11,703 nt of DNA from Comamonadaceae bacterium (GTDB taxonomy: Bacteria > Pseudomonadota > Gammaproteobacteria > Burkholderiales > Burkholderiaceae_C): assembly GCA_947458345.1 (NCBI GenBank), contig CANHBU010000023.1, positions 1-11,703 of the forward strand. Reading direction: 5' to 3'. The notes beneath the pieces are model-generated. The model had not been told where the DNA came from. It ran no database searches and saw only the letters and a program-made list of their open reading frames with translations. Positions 1 to 7,180 of the stretch are shown piece after piece (position 1 is the stretch's first letter; every line of letters starts with the position of its first letter). Both the position numbers and the translations under genes were made by a program.

Positions 1-162
1 AACGCTCCTCTACGACCTTGTGACTCATACCTTTCGGTGTCTTAAACTTGGACCAAGTGGATGAACCGAAACTACGTGATCCGGTAGCGAGTCTCCAGCG
101 GCATCCTGGATTCGGCGCCCGTCGCCCAAGAAAGCGGCCACTGACAACGGAACCATTCAAGC

Positions 163-951
163 ATGAAATCACTCTCAGTCCTATCGGCATCCTTCATGCT
201 CAGTGCCTGTGTCACAACCGGTGGCAGCGTTGACACCCTCAACATTTACAACAAGTCGCCCACTCAGATCGGGGCGGAGGTGTTTAAGGCCGACAAGCTA
301 CCTGCGCCGACCGTTCTCGTGATGCACGGCTGCGGGGGCGTAGACGCGCACCACCTTCAATGGGCCAACCAGCTACAGCAATGGGGCTTTAATGCAGTGG
401 TCATTGACTCTTTCAAGTCTCGATCTGTCTCGTCGGCCTGTACCAAGGTTATGAACGTACCGCCGCTGCAAAGGGCGATCGATGCTCACTTGGCGGCCAA
501 GTGGGTCATGAGCCAAGAGTGGAGCGAAAAAAAGGTCGGCGTGATCGGCTTTAGCCATGGCGCATGGGCGACTTTGTATGCCTCAACCCAACAGGACGCA
601 GAGCGGGAAATCGGCGCGTCCTACCTGACAAGTGCCGTGGCCTTTTATCCCTACTGCGAGACGTCCTTGAACTTCTTGAGCCGAAAGATCCCGCTTCAAA
701 TTCACATGGGCCAAGAAGACAACTGGACTCCCGCCACGATGTGCAAGGACCTCGCACGAAATTGGAACTTGGCTGACAACTATTTCGAGTACCCCCGTGC
801 GCACCACGGCTTCGACCGGCTCAATACCGATCAGAGCGTCCAAGGCACAGACGGTGGCGCGACAGGCATGCGAACCCTCCGCTCAGATCCTGAAGCAAAC
901 AAGGTCGCCAGGGCGCATGTGCGACATTTTTTCGACAAGACCTTGCGTTGA
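163..951 (+). CDS. Dienelactone hydrolase family lipoprotein
   Basis: This 262-residue protein looks like an alpha/beta-hydrolase of the dienelactone hydrolase type; the substrate is unknown. The N-terminus MKSLSVLSASFMLSAC is a short lipoprotein signal with lipobox LSAC and Cys16 as the likely lipidated residue, so the enzyme is probably anchored to a membrane facing the periplasm. Visible catalytic elements are an oxyanion-type HGCGG (55-59), the nucleophile elbow GFSHG (129-133, Ser131), an acid in GQED (Asp186) and His in AHHGFD (214/215). Classical dienelactone hydrolases use Cys at the elbow; this one has Ser, so esterase or peptidase-like chemistry is as likely as lactone hydrolysis. 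The start is chosen because the signal peptide begins there; the upstream ribosome-binding site is weak. The gene is less GC-rich than its neighbours and stands alone, consistent with acquisition by transfer (inference). Confidence 0.8.
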   Translation: MKSLSVLSASFMLSACVTTGGSVDTLNIYNKSPTQIGAEVFKADKLPAPTVLVMHGCGGVDAHHLQWANQLQQWGFNAVVIDSFKSRSVSSACTKVMNVPPLQRAIDAHLAAKWVMSQEWSEKKVGVIGFSHGAWATLYASTQQDAEREIGASYLTSAVAFYPYCETSLNFLSRKIPLQIHMGQEDNWTPATMCKDLARNWNLADNYFEYPRAHHGFDRLNTDQSVQGTDGGATGMRTLRSDPEANKVARAHVRHFFDKTLR

Positions 952-1034
952 TTGGGGCAGGGACGAAAGGTGCTCGCCTAAGGGCGATGACAATCGCAAT
1001 TTGGAAAAAGTCAATGCGGCGATGAATGTGAGTA

Positions 1035-1081
1035 CGGAATCGGAGCGATTCCGCACCAGCGTTTGAGCGAATTCCGCACCA
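1035..1081. repeat. Inverted and direct repeats beside tRNA-Ser
   Basis: Between the hydrolase gene and the tRNA terminator, an inverted repeat CGGAATC / GATTCCG (1035-1041 and 1047-1053, 5-base loop) is followed by a direct repeat of ATTCCGCACCA (1048-1058 and 1071-1081), each copy preceded by GAGCG or GAGCGA. The remaining intergenic bases (952-1034) show no gene. Repeats of this sort are found at the ends of some insertion sequences, for example multi-repeat ends of IS21-type elements, but I see no transposase here, so calling it an IS remnant is inference. Confidence 0.45.
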
Positions 1082-1090
1082 AACGGCCCC

Positions 1091-1124
1091 AAAAACCAAA
1101 AAACCCGTTGAAGATCAACGGGTT
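1091..1124 (-). terminator. Rho-independent terminator after tRNA-Ser
   Basis: A perfect 10-bp stem (1102-1111 with 1115-1124) has a 3-base loop. Read on the minus strand it is followed by a T-rich run (the A-rich bases 1091-1101 on the + strand). It begins four bases after the encoded CCA of the tRNA and is the clearest terminator in the window. Confidence 0.85.
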
Positions 1125-1127
1125 GCT

Positions 1128-1220
1128 TGGCGGAAACGGAGGGATTCGAACCCTCGATGAGGCTCTACACCCCATACTCCCTTAGCAGGGGAGCACCTTC
1201 GGCCACTCGGTCACGTTTCC
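1128..1220 (-). tRNA. tRNA-Ser(GCU)
   Basis: The minus strand folds as a class II tRNA with a long variable arm, as expected for serine. The 7-bp acceptor stem is GGAAACG / CGTTTCC. The anticodon stem CTCCC/GGGAG encloses the loop CTGCTAA, giving anticodon GCU, which reads AGC and AGU codons. The T arm contains GGTTCGAATCC. After the acceptor stem come discriminator G (1131) and an encoded CCA (1128-1130), so the mature 3' end is genome-templated. The gene lies downstream of lysC in the same orientation. Its 3' side faces the lower-GC segment at the window's left edge; tRNA 3' ends are common integration sites. Confidence 0.97.
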
Positions 1221-1231
1221 AGCTAGCGCAA

Positions 1232-1237
1232 ATTATG
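1232..1237 (-). promoter_or_regulatory. Candidate -10 box for tRNA-Ser
   Basis: On the minus strand CATAAT lies 11 bases upstream of the tRNA 5' end, the right distance for initiation just before the gene. No good -35 hexamer is visible at 16-18 bases. No strong terminator separates this from lysC, so read-through from lysC is also possible. Confidence 0.4.
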
Positions 1238-1292
1238 GCATGACTTAGGAAGGGTCTGCGAAACCCCGCCATCGCATCGGCAACAGCGCCGC

Positions 1293-2561
1293 TCAGGCCG
1301 GCGGCTGGTCGAGGTCGAAGGCCTTGTGCAGGGCGCGCACGGCCAGTTCCATGTACTTCTCGTCGATGACCACCGAGGTCTTGATCTCGCTGGTCGAGAT
1401 CATCTGGATGTTGATGCCCTCTTCGCTCAGCGCGCGAAACATCTTGCTGGCCACGCCCACATGGCTGCGCATGCCGATGCCGACGATGGAGACCTTGCAG
1501 ATCTTGGCATCACCAATCACCTCGCGGGCACCGAGTTTGGCCGCGACGACGCTCTTGAGCAGATCGATGGCGCGGGCAAAGTCGTTGCGGTGGACGGTGA
1601 AGCTAAAGTCGGTCTTGCCCTCGTGGCTGACGTTTTGGATGATCATGTCCACTTCGATGTTCGCTTGTGCCACCGCGCCCAGGATCTGGGAGGCGATGCC
1701 GGGCGTGTCCGGGACACCGAGCAGGGAAATCTTGGCTTCGTCGCGATTGAAGGCGATGCCCGAGACTACGGCTTGTTCCATGTTTTCGTCTTCCTCAAAA
1801 CTGATCAGGGTGCCAGACTTGGCCTCTTCTTGGAGGTCGATGTCCCAGGGCGTAAAACTCGACAGCACCCGCAGCGGGACCCTGTACTTGCCGGCAAATT
1901 CGACCGAGCGGATCTGCAGCACCTTGGAGCCCAGCGAGGCCATCTCGAGCATTTCTTCGAAGCTCACCGTCTTCAGGCGCCGGGCCTCGGGCACCACGCG
2001 CGGGTCGGTGGTGTAGACGCCATCGACATCGGTGTAGATCAGGCATTCCTGGGCCTTCAGGGCCGCCGCCACCGCCACCGCCGAGGTGTCTGATCCACCC
2101 CGGCCGAGCGTGGTGACGTGGCCTTGGCCATCAACGCCCTGAAATCCGGTGATGATGACGACCTTGCCCGCGGCCAAGTCGGCGCGCACGCGCGCGTCAT
2201 CGATCGACTCGATGCGCGCCTTGGTGTAGGCGCTGTTGGTTTTAATGGCCACCTGCCAGCCGGCATAGCTGACCGAGGCCAGGCCTTCGGCTTGCAAGGC
2301 GATGGCCAGCAAAGCCGAAGAGGCTTGCTCGCCGGTGGCGGCCAGTTGGTCGAGTTCGCGGTGGTAAGCGTCGTCGGCCTTGGCCGGCGCCAGCTCCTTG
2401 GCCAGGGCCAGCAGACGGTTGGTCTCCCCGCTCATGGCACTGGGCACCACCACCATCTGATGGCCGGCGCGAGACCATTTGGCCACGCGCTTGGCGACAT
2501 TGCGAATGCGCTCGGTCGAGCCCATTGAGGTGCCGCCGTATTTGTGAACGATCAATGCCAT
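1293..2561 (-). CDS. lysC: Aspartate kinase
   Basis: This cytosolic enzyme phosphorylates L-aspartate, the first step towards lysine, threonine, methionine and diaminopimelate. The 422-residue length matches monofunctional bacterial aspartokinases. The kinase domain opens with KYGGTSMG (residues 7-14), then TTLGRGGSDTSA (150-161) and YTDVDGVYTTDPR (176-188). Two ACT domains follow: one around SLLGVPDTPG (279-288) and one from CKVSIVGIGM (355-364) through MISTSEIKTS (387-396). These normally bind the feedback inhibitors lysine and/or threonine. The ATG start matches the family's N-terminus. It is the last of five leftward genes but is 182 bases from tilS and has its own candidate -10 box. A second start at residue 261 may yield a separate regulatory subunit (see the internal start entry). 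Confidence 0.97.
   Translation of the reverse strand: MALIVHKYGGTSMGSTERIRNVAKRVAKWSRAGHQMVVVPSAMSGETNRLLALAKELAPAKADDAYHRELDQLAATGEQASSALLAIALQAEGLASVSYAGWQVAIKTNSAYTKARIESIDDARVRADLAAGKVVIITGFQGVDGQGHVTTLGRGGSDTSAVAVAAALKAQECLIYTDVDGVYTTDPRVVPEARRLKTVSFEEMLEMASLGSKVLQIRSVEFAGKYRVPLRVLSSFTPWDIDLQEEAKSGTLISFEEDENMEQAVVSGIAFNRDEAKISLLGVPDTPGIASQILGAVAQANIEVDMIIQNVSHEGKTDFSFTVHRNDFARAIDLLKSVVAAKLGAREVIGDAKICKVSIVGIGMRSHVGVASKMFRALSEEGINIQMISTSEIKTSVVIDEKYMELAVRALHKAFDLDQPPA
1779..1796 (-). promoter_or_regulatory. Internal RBS and start for a LysC beta subunit
   Basis: Inside lysC, ATG at 1781-1779 (Met261, MEQAVVSGIA) is preceded by GAGGAA at 1796-1791 with a 9-base gap, a good Shine-Dalgarno arrangement. 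The product, 162 residues ending at 1293, would be exactly the two ACT domains. Corynebacterium and Bacillus aspartokinases make such a beta subunit from an in-frame internal start at the corresponding place (established for those genera). Its use here is inferred from sequence only; GAGGAA also encodes acidic residues of the linker. Confidence 0.5.
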
Positions 2562-2632
2562 GGGAATTTATAAGAGGGCGGCCGGCACGGGGATGTTGAT
2601 CCTGGGGCCTGCTGCCAACGACAAAACCGAGA

Positions 2633-2638
2633 ATTATA
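2633..2638 (-). promoter_or_regulatory. Candidate -10 box upstream of lysC
   Basis: A perfect TATAAT reads on the minus strand 71 bases upstream of the lysC ATG, in the 182-base gap after tilS. No convincing -35 hexamer is present at 16-18 bases. A second AT-rich hexamer, TATAAA at 2572-2567, is too close to the start codon to serve as a -10 element for a leadered transcript. Confidence 0.45.
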
Positions 2639-2710
2639 AAAGCCCGCCCTTCACCCAGCTGACGAGGCTGCAAGAGGGCCGAATCTGCAGCAAGCACCGC
2701 CCTGCCCCTG

Positions 2711-2729
2711 AAAGCGCCGCCCTCGGCGC
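2711..2729 (-). terminator. Weak hairpin after tilS
   Basis: GCGCCG (2714-2719) pairs with CGGCGC (2724-2729) around a 4-base loop, 15 bases past the tilS stop. On the minus strand it is followed only by TTTC, so termination would be weak. It supports, without proving, a break between tilS and lysC transcription. Confidence 0.3.
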
Positions 2730-2743
2730 GATGGGGCGACCGC

Positions 2744-3754
2744 TCAGGCTTGGAGGTAGACCAATTCCGAACTCTGCCGAATCACCCGCCCCGAGGCGAC
2801 TTTGAGTTCGATGCGGTGCCCGCGGGTGGTGCAGGCAGCGACCTGGACAAGCAGTTCATCGAGCTGAGCAGCGCTCGGCCGCGCGCCATGTGCGCTGGCC
2901 AGCCAGTGGCGCAGCGCATTGGCCTGGCGCGGGGTCGACAAGGCTTGCAAATCGCGCAGGCGGGGCGGACTGCCGATGCGCTGCAGGTCATCGCGGGCGA
3001 GCTCGTCGAGCAACTGCTGAGCCTGCGCGGCGTGGCGCGCGCTGCGGGCCAGAGTCTCTCGAAAGTGCGGCATCACCTCGGCCAGGGCGGGCATCAGGCG
3101 GGCGCGCAGGCGGTTGCGACTGTAGTGCTCGTCTTGGTTGCTCGGGTCGTCGACAAAGGCCTGACCCTGCTCGAGCAGCCACTGGCGCATCGCGGCGGCG
3201 GGCACGGCCAGCAGGGGCCGGCCAAAGGACATGCCATCGCGCTCGAAGCGCTCGGGCATGGCGGCCAGCCCGGGCAGCCCTGCGCCACGGCCCAGGGCCA
3301 GCAGCACGGTCTCCGCCTGGTCATCGGCGTGCTGACCGAGCAGCACCATGGTGCAGCCCTGCGCCGCTGCGCTTCGGGCCAGGGCCGGGTAGCGGGCGCG
3401 GCGGGCCGCATCCTGCGGGCTCTGGCCTGCCGCCGGGTGGGCTTGCACCTTGAGCACATCTAGGGGCACGTCCAGCGCGCGGCACAGCTCAAGGCAATGG
3501 CGCTCGAAATCGTCGCCGGCCGCCTGCAAGCCGTGGTGCACATGCAGCGCCCTGACCTGCCCAGGCCAGCATTGCCGCGCGGCCAGCAGCAAGGCGGTGG
3601 AATCGGCGCCGCCGCTCAAAGCCACGGCCACGGGCCCGCGCAGTTGCTGCGCCCGCGCAAATTCCTGCAGCGCCGATGCGGCCGGGTTGGCGTGGGAGGG
3701 GGTCATCATGCTGGCGGTCGAAGGCGCTGCCGAGGGCGCAATCAAAGGGGCCAT
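2744..3754 (-). CDS. tilS: tRNA(Ile)-lysidine synthase
   Basis: TilS attaches lysine to C34 of the CAU-anticodon tRNA-Ile with ATP, so that it reads AUA and is charged with isoleucine. The PP-loop ATP-binding motif SGGADST is at residues 47-53, followed by HVHHGL and GQHADDQAETVLL, all typical of TilS. SRNRLRARLMPAL is the family's second signature near the end of the catalytic domain. At 336 residues it is shorter than the 432-residue E. coli enzyme, so the C-terminal region is reduced. The start is uncertain: ATG at 3754 gives an Ala/Pro/Ser-rich leader, while ATGs at 3709 and 3706 begin nearer the conserved part; none has a good ribosome-binding site. An 11-base tandem repeat lies directly upstream. 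It is 93 bases downstream of accA and likely co-transcribed. Confidence 0.93.
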   Translation of the reverse strand: MAPLIAPSAAPSTASMMTPSHANPAASALQEFARAQQLRGPVAVALSGGADSTALLLAARQCWPGQVRALHVHHGLQAAGDDFERHCLELCRALDVPLDVLKVQAHPAAGQSPQDAARRARYPALARSAAAQGCTMVLLGQHADDQAETVLLALGRGAGLPGLAAMPERFERDGMSFGRPLLAVPAAAMRQWLLEQGQAFVDDPSNQDEHYSRNRLRARLMPALAEVMPHFRETLARSARHAAQAQQLLDELARDDLQRIGSPPRLRDLQALSTPRQANALRHWLASAHGARPSAAQLDELLVQVAACTTRGHRIELKVASGRVIRQSSELVYLQA

Positions 3755-3787
3755 GAAGGGCGTTTGACGGGCGTTTGAAGGGCGCGA
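3755..3787. repeat. 11-bp tandem repeat between accA and tilS
   Basis: Three consecutive 11-base units fill the bases just upstream of the longest tilS start: GAAGGGCGTTT, GACGGGCGTTT and GAAGGGCGCGA. The first two differ at one position and the third diverges in its last three bases. The repeat sits where the tilS ribosome-binding site would be, which may be why no Shine-Dalgarno sequence is seen. Confidence 0.7.
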
Positions 3788-3847
3788 TCGGGCCCTGCGC
3801 CCGGCTGAGCTGATGGGCCGACCCGCTCGGTCGCTTGCGCGGTGGGC

Positions 3848-4825
3848 TTAGCGCGCCTCGGCCTTGGTGTCGGTGTATCGGCCATAGCCCTGCAAGCGCT
3901 CGTAACGACGCTCGAGCAGCTCCTTGACCTTGAGGTCGCTGACCTGGCGCAAGGCCTCGCCCAGCGCCCGCTTGAGGAAGGCGGCCATCTGCTTGGGGTC
4001 GCGGTGGGCACCGCCGACGGGCTCGTTGACGATCTTGTCGATCAGCCCCAGCGCCTTGAGCCGATGCGCCGTGATGCCCAGGGCTTCGGCGGCGGCCTGC
4101 GCCTGGTCGGCGGTCTTCCACAAGATGGAGGCGCAGCCCTCGGGGCTGATGACCGAATAGACCGAGTACTGCAGCATGATGACCTGGTCGGCCACCGAGA
4201 TGGCCAGCGCACCGCCCGAACCGCCCTCGCCAATGATGGTGGTGATGATGGGCACTTCGAGCTGCGCCATCTCGAAGATGTTGCGGCCGATGGCCTCGGA
4301 CTGGCCGCGCTCCTCTGCATCGATGCCCGGATAGGCGCCCGGTGTATCGACAAAGGTGAAGACGGGCAGCTTGAATTTTTCGGCCAGCTTCATCAGGCGC
4401 AGGGCCTTGCGGTAGCCCTCGGGCTTGGTCATGCCAAAGTTGCGCGCCGCCCGCTCGCGCGTGTCGCGTCCTTTTTGCTGGCCCAGCACCATGCAGGCCG
4501 AGCCGTTAAACCGCGCGAGCCCGCCGACAATGCTCAGGTCGTCGCTGAAGTGGCGGTCGCCGTGCAATTCGACAAAGTCGGTGAAGATCTCGCCAACGTA
4601 GTCGAGCGTGTAGGGGCGCTCGGCATGGCGGGCGATCTTGGTGATCTGCCAAGGGCTCAGATCGCTGTAGATGTCCCGGGTCAGCTGCTGGCTCTTCTTG
4701 GACAGCTGCTCGATCTCGGCCGAAATATCGACCGCCGATTCGGTCTGGACGTAGCGCAACTCCTCGATCTTTTCCTCGAGGTCGGCAATGGGCTGCTCGA
4801 AATCGAGAAAGGTCCTCTTGGCCAT
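3848..4825 (-). CDS. accA: Acetyl-CoA carboxylase carboxyltransferase subunit alpha
   Basis: AccA pairs with AccD to transfer the carboxyl group from biotinylated AccB to acetyl-CoA, making malonyl-CoA for fatty acid synthesis in the cytosol. The 325-residue length is standard. Recognisable segments are [13 protein letters not shown] at the start, then [28 protein letters not shown], the glycine-rich [13 protein letters not shown] that helps form the oxyanion pocket, and [14 protein letters not shown] chose ATG 4825 because AAGGA lies 8 bases upstream and the protein then begins like known AccA proteins. The alternative start five codons earlier is a TTG that overlaps this ribosome-binding site. 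It lies 60 bases after the glycosylase gene and upstream of tilS. No AccD gene is in the window. Confidence 0.97.
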   Translation of the reverse strand: MAKRTFLDFEQPIADLEEKIEELRYVQTESAVDISAEIEQLSKKSQQLTRDIYSDLSPWQITKIARHAERPYTLDYVGEIFTDFVELHGDRHFSDDLSIVGGLARFNGSACMVLGQQKGRDTRERAARNFGMTKPEGYRKALRLMKLAEKFKLPVFTFVDTPGAYPGIDAEERGQSEAIGRNIFEMAQLEVPIITTIIGEGGSGGALAISVADQVIMLQYSVYSVISPEGCASILWKTADQAQAAAEALGITAHRLKALGLIDKIVNEPVGGAHRDPKQMAAFLKRALGEALRQVSDLKVKELLERRYERLQGYGRYTDTKAEAR

Positions 4826-4846
4826 GGGCTGTTCCTTCAAAAGCAG

Positions 4847-4864
4847 ACCCGCCTGCCAGCGGGT
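4847..4864 (-). terminator. Small hairpin between the glycosylase gene and accA
   Basis: ACCCGC (4847-4852) and GCGGGT (4859-4864) form a 6-bp stem with a 6-base loop. On the minus strand it is followed by CTGCTTTTG and then the accA ribosome-binding site. It could weakly attenuate transcription into accA or be incidental. Confidence 0.25.
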
Positions 4865-4885
4865 TCGGTGTCCAAGTCCATCGAC

Positions 4886-5569
4886 TCAGTAATCGACGGG
4901 CAGTGGGTCAAGCGAGCGCCAAATATACCAAGTCGCAACGGTGCAGTACGGCGCCCAGGCCAGAGCCACCTCGCGCGCCTCGCTGCGGCTGACCGCTTCA
5001 CCCGAAAAATAGTTCTGGCTGATCCCGTTGATCAGGCCGACGTCATCGAGGGGCAGCACATTGGGCCGCATGAGATGAAAGATCAGAAACATCTCGGCCG
5101 TCCATCGGCCTATGCCCCGTATCGCCACCAATTCGGCAATGATGTCCTCGTCGGCCATCGACTCCCAGGACTTGACGTGCACCGCACCGGAGTCGAAGTG
5201 CAGGGCCAGATCGACCAGGTATTCGACCTTGCGCTGCGACAGGCCGGCCAAGCGCATGTCGTCGACCTTGAGCTTGAGCACATTGCGCGGCGTCATCTGC
5301 CGGGGCAGGCGGGCAAACCGGTCCCACACGCTTTGCGCCGCCTTGACCGAAATCTGCTGGCCCACGATGCTGCGCGCCAGGGTCACGAAGGCATCGCCCC
5401 GCGACTGCAGACAGGCCTGGCCAAACTGCGGGATCAGGCGCTTCATCACCCGGTCCTTCTTGACCAGATGGGCACAGGCGTCCTGCCAGTAGTCGGGCAG
5501 CATGGTGACCACAGCGGGCGAGTCCGTGCGCTCGGTGGTGGCCGGACCGGTCTTGGCCAGCGTCTTCAT
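4886..5569 (-). CDS. DNA-3-methyladenine glycosylase II (HhH-GPD family)
   Basis: This is a base-excision repair enzyme that removes alkylated bases such as 3-methyladenine from DNA. The 227-residue protein has SIVGQQIS (67-74), common in AlkA-type glycosylases, then a helix-hairpin-helix [15 protein letters not shown] (146-160), which binds the DNA backbone, and LPLDDVGL (172-179). The second Asp of that motif, Asp176, aligns with the catalytic Asp238 of E. coli AlkA. It lacks the extra N-terminal domain of the 282-residue E. coli AlkA and no iron-sulfur cysteine cluster is visible, which argues against an EndoIII or MutY type. Its ATG overlaps the cysS stop codon as ATGA, implying translational coupling. 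An AlkA-like role is well supported; exact lesion range is not. Confidence 0.92.
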   Translation of the reverse strand: MKTLAKTGPATTERTDSPAVVTMLPDYWQDACAHLVKKDRVMKRLIPQFGQACLQSRGDAFVTLARSIVGQQISVKAAQSVWDRFARLPRQMTPRNVLKLKVDDMRLAGLSQRKVEYLVDLALHFDSGAVHVKSWESMADEDIIAELVAIRGIGRWTAEMFLIFHLMRPNVLPLDDVGLINGISQNYFSGEAVSRSEAREVALAWAPYCTVATWYIWRSLDPLPVDY

Positions 5570-6942
5570 GAGCTCGCTTCCCAGGTGGTGCCGCCCGGCG
5601 AGTCTTTGAGCACGATGCCGCGGGCCAGCAGATCTTGGCGGATGCGATCGGCCCGCGCAAAGTCACGCGCGGCCTTGGCCGCGGCGCGCTCGGCCACCAG
5701 CGTCTCGATCTCCTGCGCGTCCACGCCCACGCCGGCTTGCAAGAAGGCCGCCGGGTCGCCCTGCAGCAGGCCCAGGGTTGCGCCCAGAGCGCGCAGCAGC
5801 CCGGCATCACGCGATGACTTGCCGCGGTTGACCTCGCCGGCCAGATCAAAGAGCACCGCAATGGCCTCGGGCGTGCCAAAGTCTTCGTCCATTGCCGCCT
5901 TGAAGCGGGCTGCCACCGGATGCTGCCAGTCGAGGGTCAGCGGCTCGGGCTTGACCCCATCGAGCGCGGTGTACAGGCGCTTGAGCGCGCTGCGGGCATC
6001 GTCGAGGTGGGCATCGCTGTAATTGAGCGGGCTGCGGTAGTGGGTGCGGACGATGAAAAATCGCACCGTCTCGGCATCGTAGCGCTGCAGCACATCGCGG
6101 ATCGTGAAGAAGTTGCCCAGCGACTTCGACATTTTGTCGTTGTCGACGCGCACAAACCCGTTGTGCATCCAAAAGCGCGCCAAGGGCTTGCCGCTGACGC
6201 CCTCGCTTTGCGCGATTTCGTTTTCGTGGTGGGGAAATTGCAGATCGGCGCCACCGCCATGGATGTCAAAGCTCTCGCCCAGGGTCTGGCAGCTCATGGC
6301 CGAGCATTCGATATGCCAGCCCGGCCGGCCCAGACCGTAGGGGCTATCCCACTTGGCCTCGGCAGGCTCCTCGGGCTTGGCCGATTTCCATAGGACAAAG
6401 TCCAGCGGATCGTGTTTGCCCTCGTGCACCGCCACCCGCTCACCCGCGCGCAGCTCGTCGATGGACTTGCCCGAGAGCTTGCCGTAGCCCGCAAATTTGC
6501 GCACGGCGAAATTAACGTCCCCGTTGTCGGCCTGATAGGCCAAGCCCTTGGTCTGCAACTGACCGATGAGCGCGAGCATCTGCGGCACATATTCGGTGGC
6601 GCGCGGCTCGACGCTGGGCGGCTCGATGCCCAGGGCAGCAATGTCCTGATGCATGGCCTGGGTCATCTCCCGGGTGAGCTGCCCGATGGTGATGCCCCGC
6701 TCGAGCGCACGCTTGATGATCTTGTCGTCGATGTCAGTGATGTTGCGCACATAGGTGACCTTCAGGCCACTGGCCCTGAGCCAGCGCTGCACCACATCGA
6801 AGGCCATCATCATGCGGGCATGGCCGATGTGACACAGGTCGTAAATCGTCATGCCGCAGACGTACATGCGCACATGCCCGGCTTGCAAGGGGGAAAAATC
6901 TTCCACGGCACGCGACAGCGTGTTGTAGATGCGAAGGCTCAT
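5566..6942 (-). CDS. cysS: Cysteinyl-tRNA synthetase
   Basis: This class I aminoacyl-tRNA synthetase charges tRNA-Cys. The 458 residues match the usual length. The ATP-binding HIGH motif is at 38-41 (CHIGHARM) and KMSKS at 270-274. Zinc ligands expected for specific cysteine recognition are present: Cys29, Cys213, His238 and Glu242, matching the E. coli pattern. The C-terminal part ([19 protein letters not shown] and on) is the usual tRNA-binding tail ending in DSPGGTTW. The start [11 protein letters not shown] is chosen from family similarity; a longer frame begins at 7032 but would extend into the promoter. No strong ribosome-binding site precedes the ATG. It is the first gene of the leftward group and overlaps the glycosylase gene by four bases. 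Confidence 0.97.
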   Translation of the reverse strand: MSLRIYNTLSRAVEDFSPLQAGHVRMYVCGMTIYDLCHIGHARMMMAFDVVQRWLRASGLKVTYVRNITDIDDKIIKRALERGITIGQLTREMTQAMHQDIAALGIEPPSVEPRATEYVPQMLALIGQLQTKGLAYQADNGDVNFAVRKFAGYGKLSGKSIDELRAGERVAVHEGKHDPLDFVLWKSAKPEEPAEAKWDSPYGLGRPGWHIECSAMSCQTLGESFDIHGGGADLQFPHHENEIAQSEGVSGKPLARFWMHNGFVRVDNDKMSKSLGNFFTIRDVLQRYDAETVRFFIVRTHYRSPLNYSDAHLDDARSALKRLYTALDGVKPEPLTLDWQHPVAARFKAAMDEDFGTPEAIAVLFDLAGEVNRGKSSRDAGLLRALGATLGLLQGDPAAFLQAGVGVDAQEIETLVAERAAAKAARDFARADRIRQDLLARGIVLKDSPGGTTWEASS

Positions 6943-7031
6943 GGGAAAGACGGGCGTTGGATTCAAACGGCGCGCTGTCGGGGCTCTAGGTGTTCGGTCG
7001 AGTGACCAGCGCAGACAAGGCCAATGGAGCA

Positions 7032-7062
7032 ACTATACCCCTCCGCTACAATCGCCCGTCAA
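7032..7062 (-). promoter_or_regulatory. Candidate cysS promoter
   Basis: On the minus strand TTGACG (7062-7057) and TATAGT (7037-7032) each match the sigma-70 consensus at five of six positions. The 19-base spacer is longer than the ideal 17. Initiation near 7025 would leave a leader of about 80 bases before the cysS ATG. It probably drives the cysS, glycosylase, accA, tilS group. Confidence 0.45.
7047..7052 (+). promoter_or_regulatory. Candidate -10 box for the TPR-cyclophilin cluster
   Basis: TACAAT on the + strand lies between the -35 and -10 boxes of the candidate cysS promoter, so the two divergent promoters would overlap and could compete. No good -35 hexamer is visible upstream. Assignment rests on position ahead of the rightward cluster. 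Confidence 0.3.
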
Positions 7063-7180
7063 GATGGGAACCCCCAGGGACGCCGATTTTCTTGCGGCCA
7101 CAGGGGCCAAATTCCGCACCCAGGTCTGCCCTGCGCCGCCGCATCGACCGCCCACCACACCACCGAGCCGCTGTTCATTC

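Noticed and set aside
48..233. A short + strand frame overlapping the start of the lipoprotein gene
   Set aside because: It is rich in Arg and Pro, has no domain, and overlaps the signal peptide region of a better gene. The first 162 bases otherwise show only weak promoter-like sequence.
1326..2093. Long + strand frames opposite lysC
   Set aside because: His/Asp/Gly-rich translations are typical of antisense reading of GC-rich genes; lysC on the minus strand is complete and convincing.
3842..6022. A 726-codon open frame on the + strand opposite accA, the glycosylase gene and cysS
   Set aside because: Over accA and the glycosylase gene it is codon-aligned antisense, where stops would need TTA, CTA or TCA sense codons that are rare in such GC-rich genes. 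The protein is low-complexity and unlike any family I know, while the minus-strand genes are certain.
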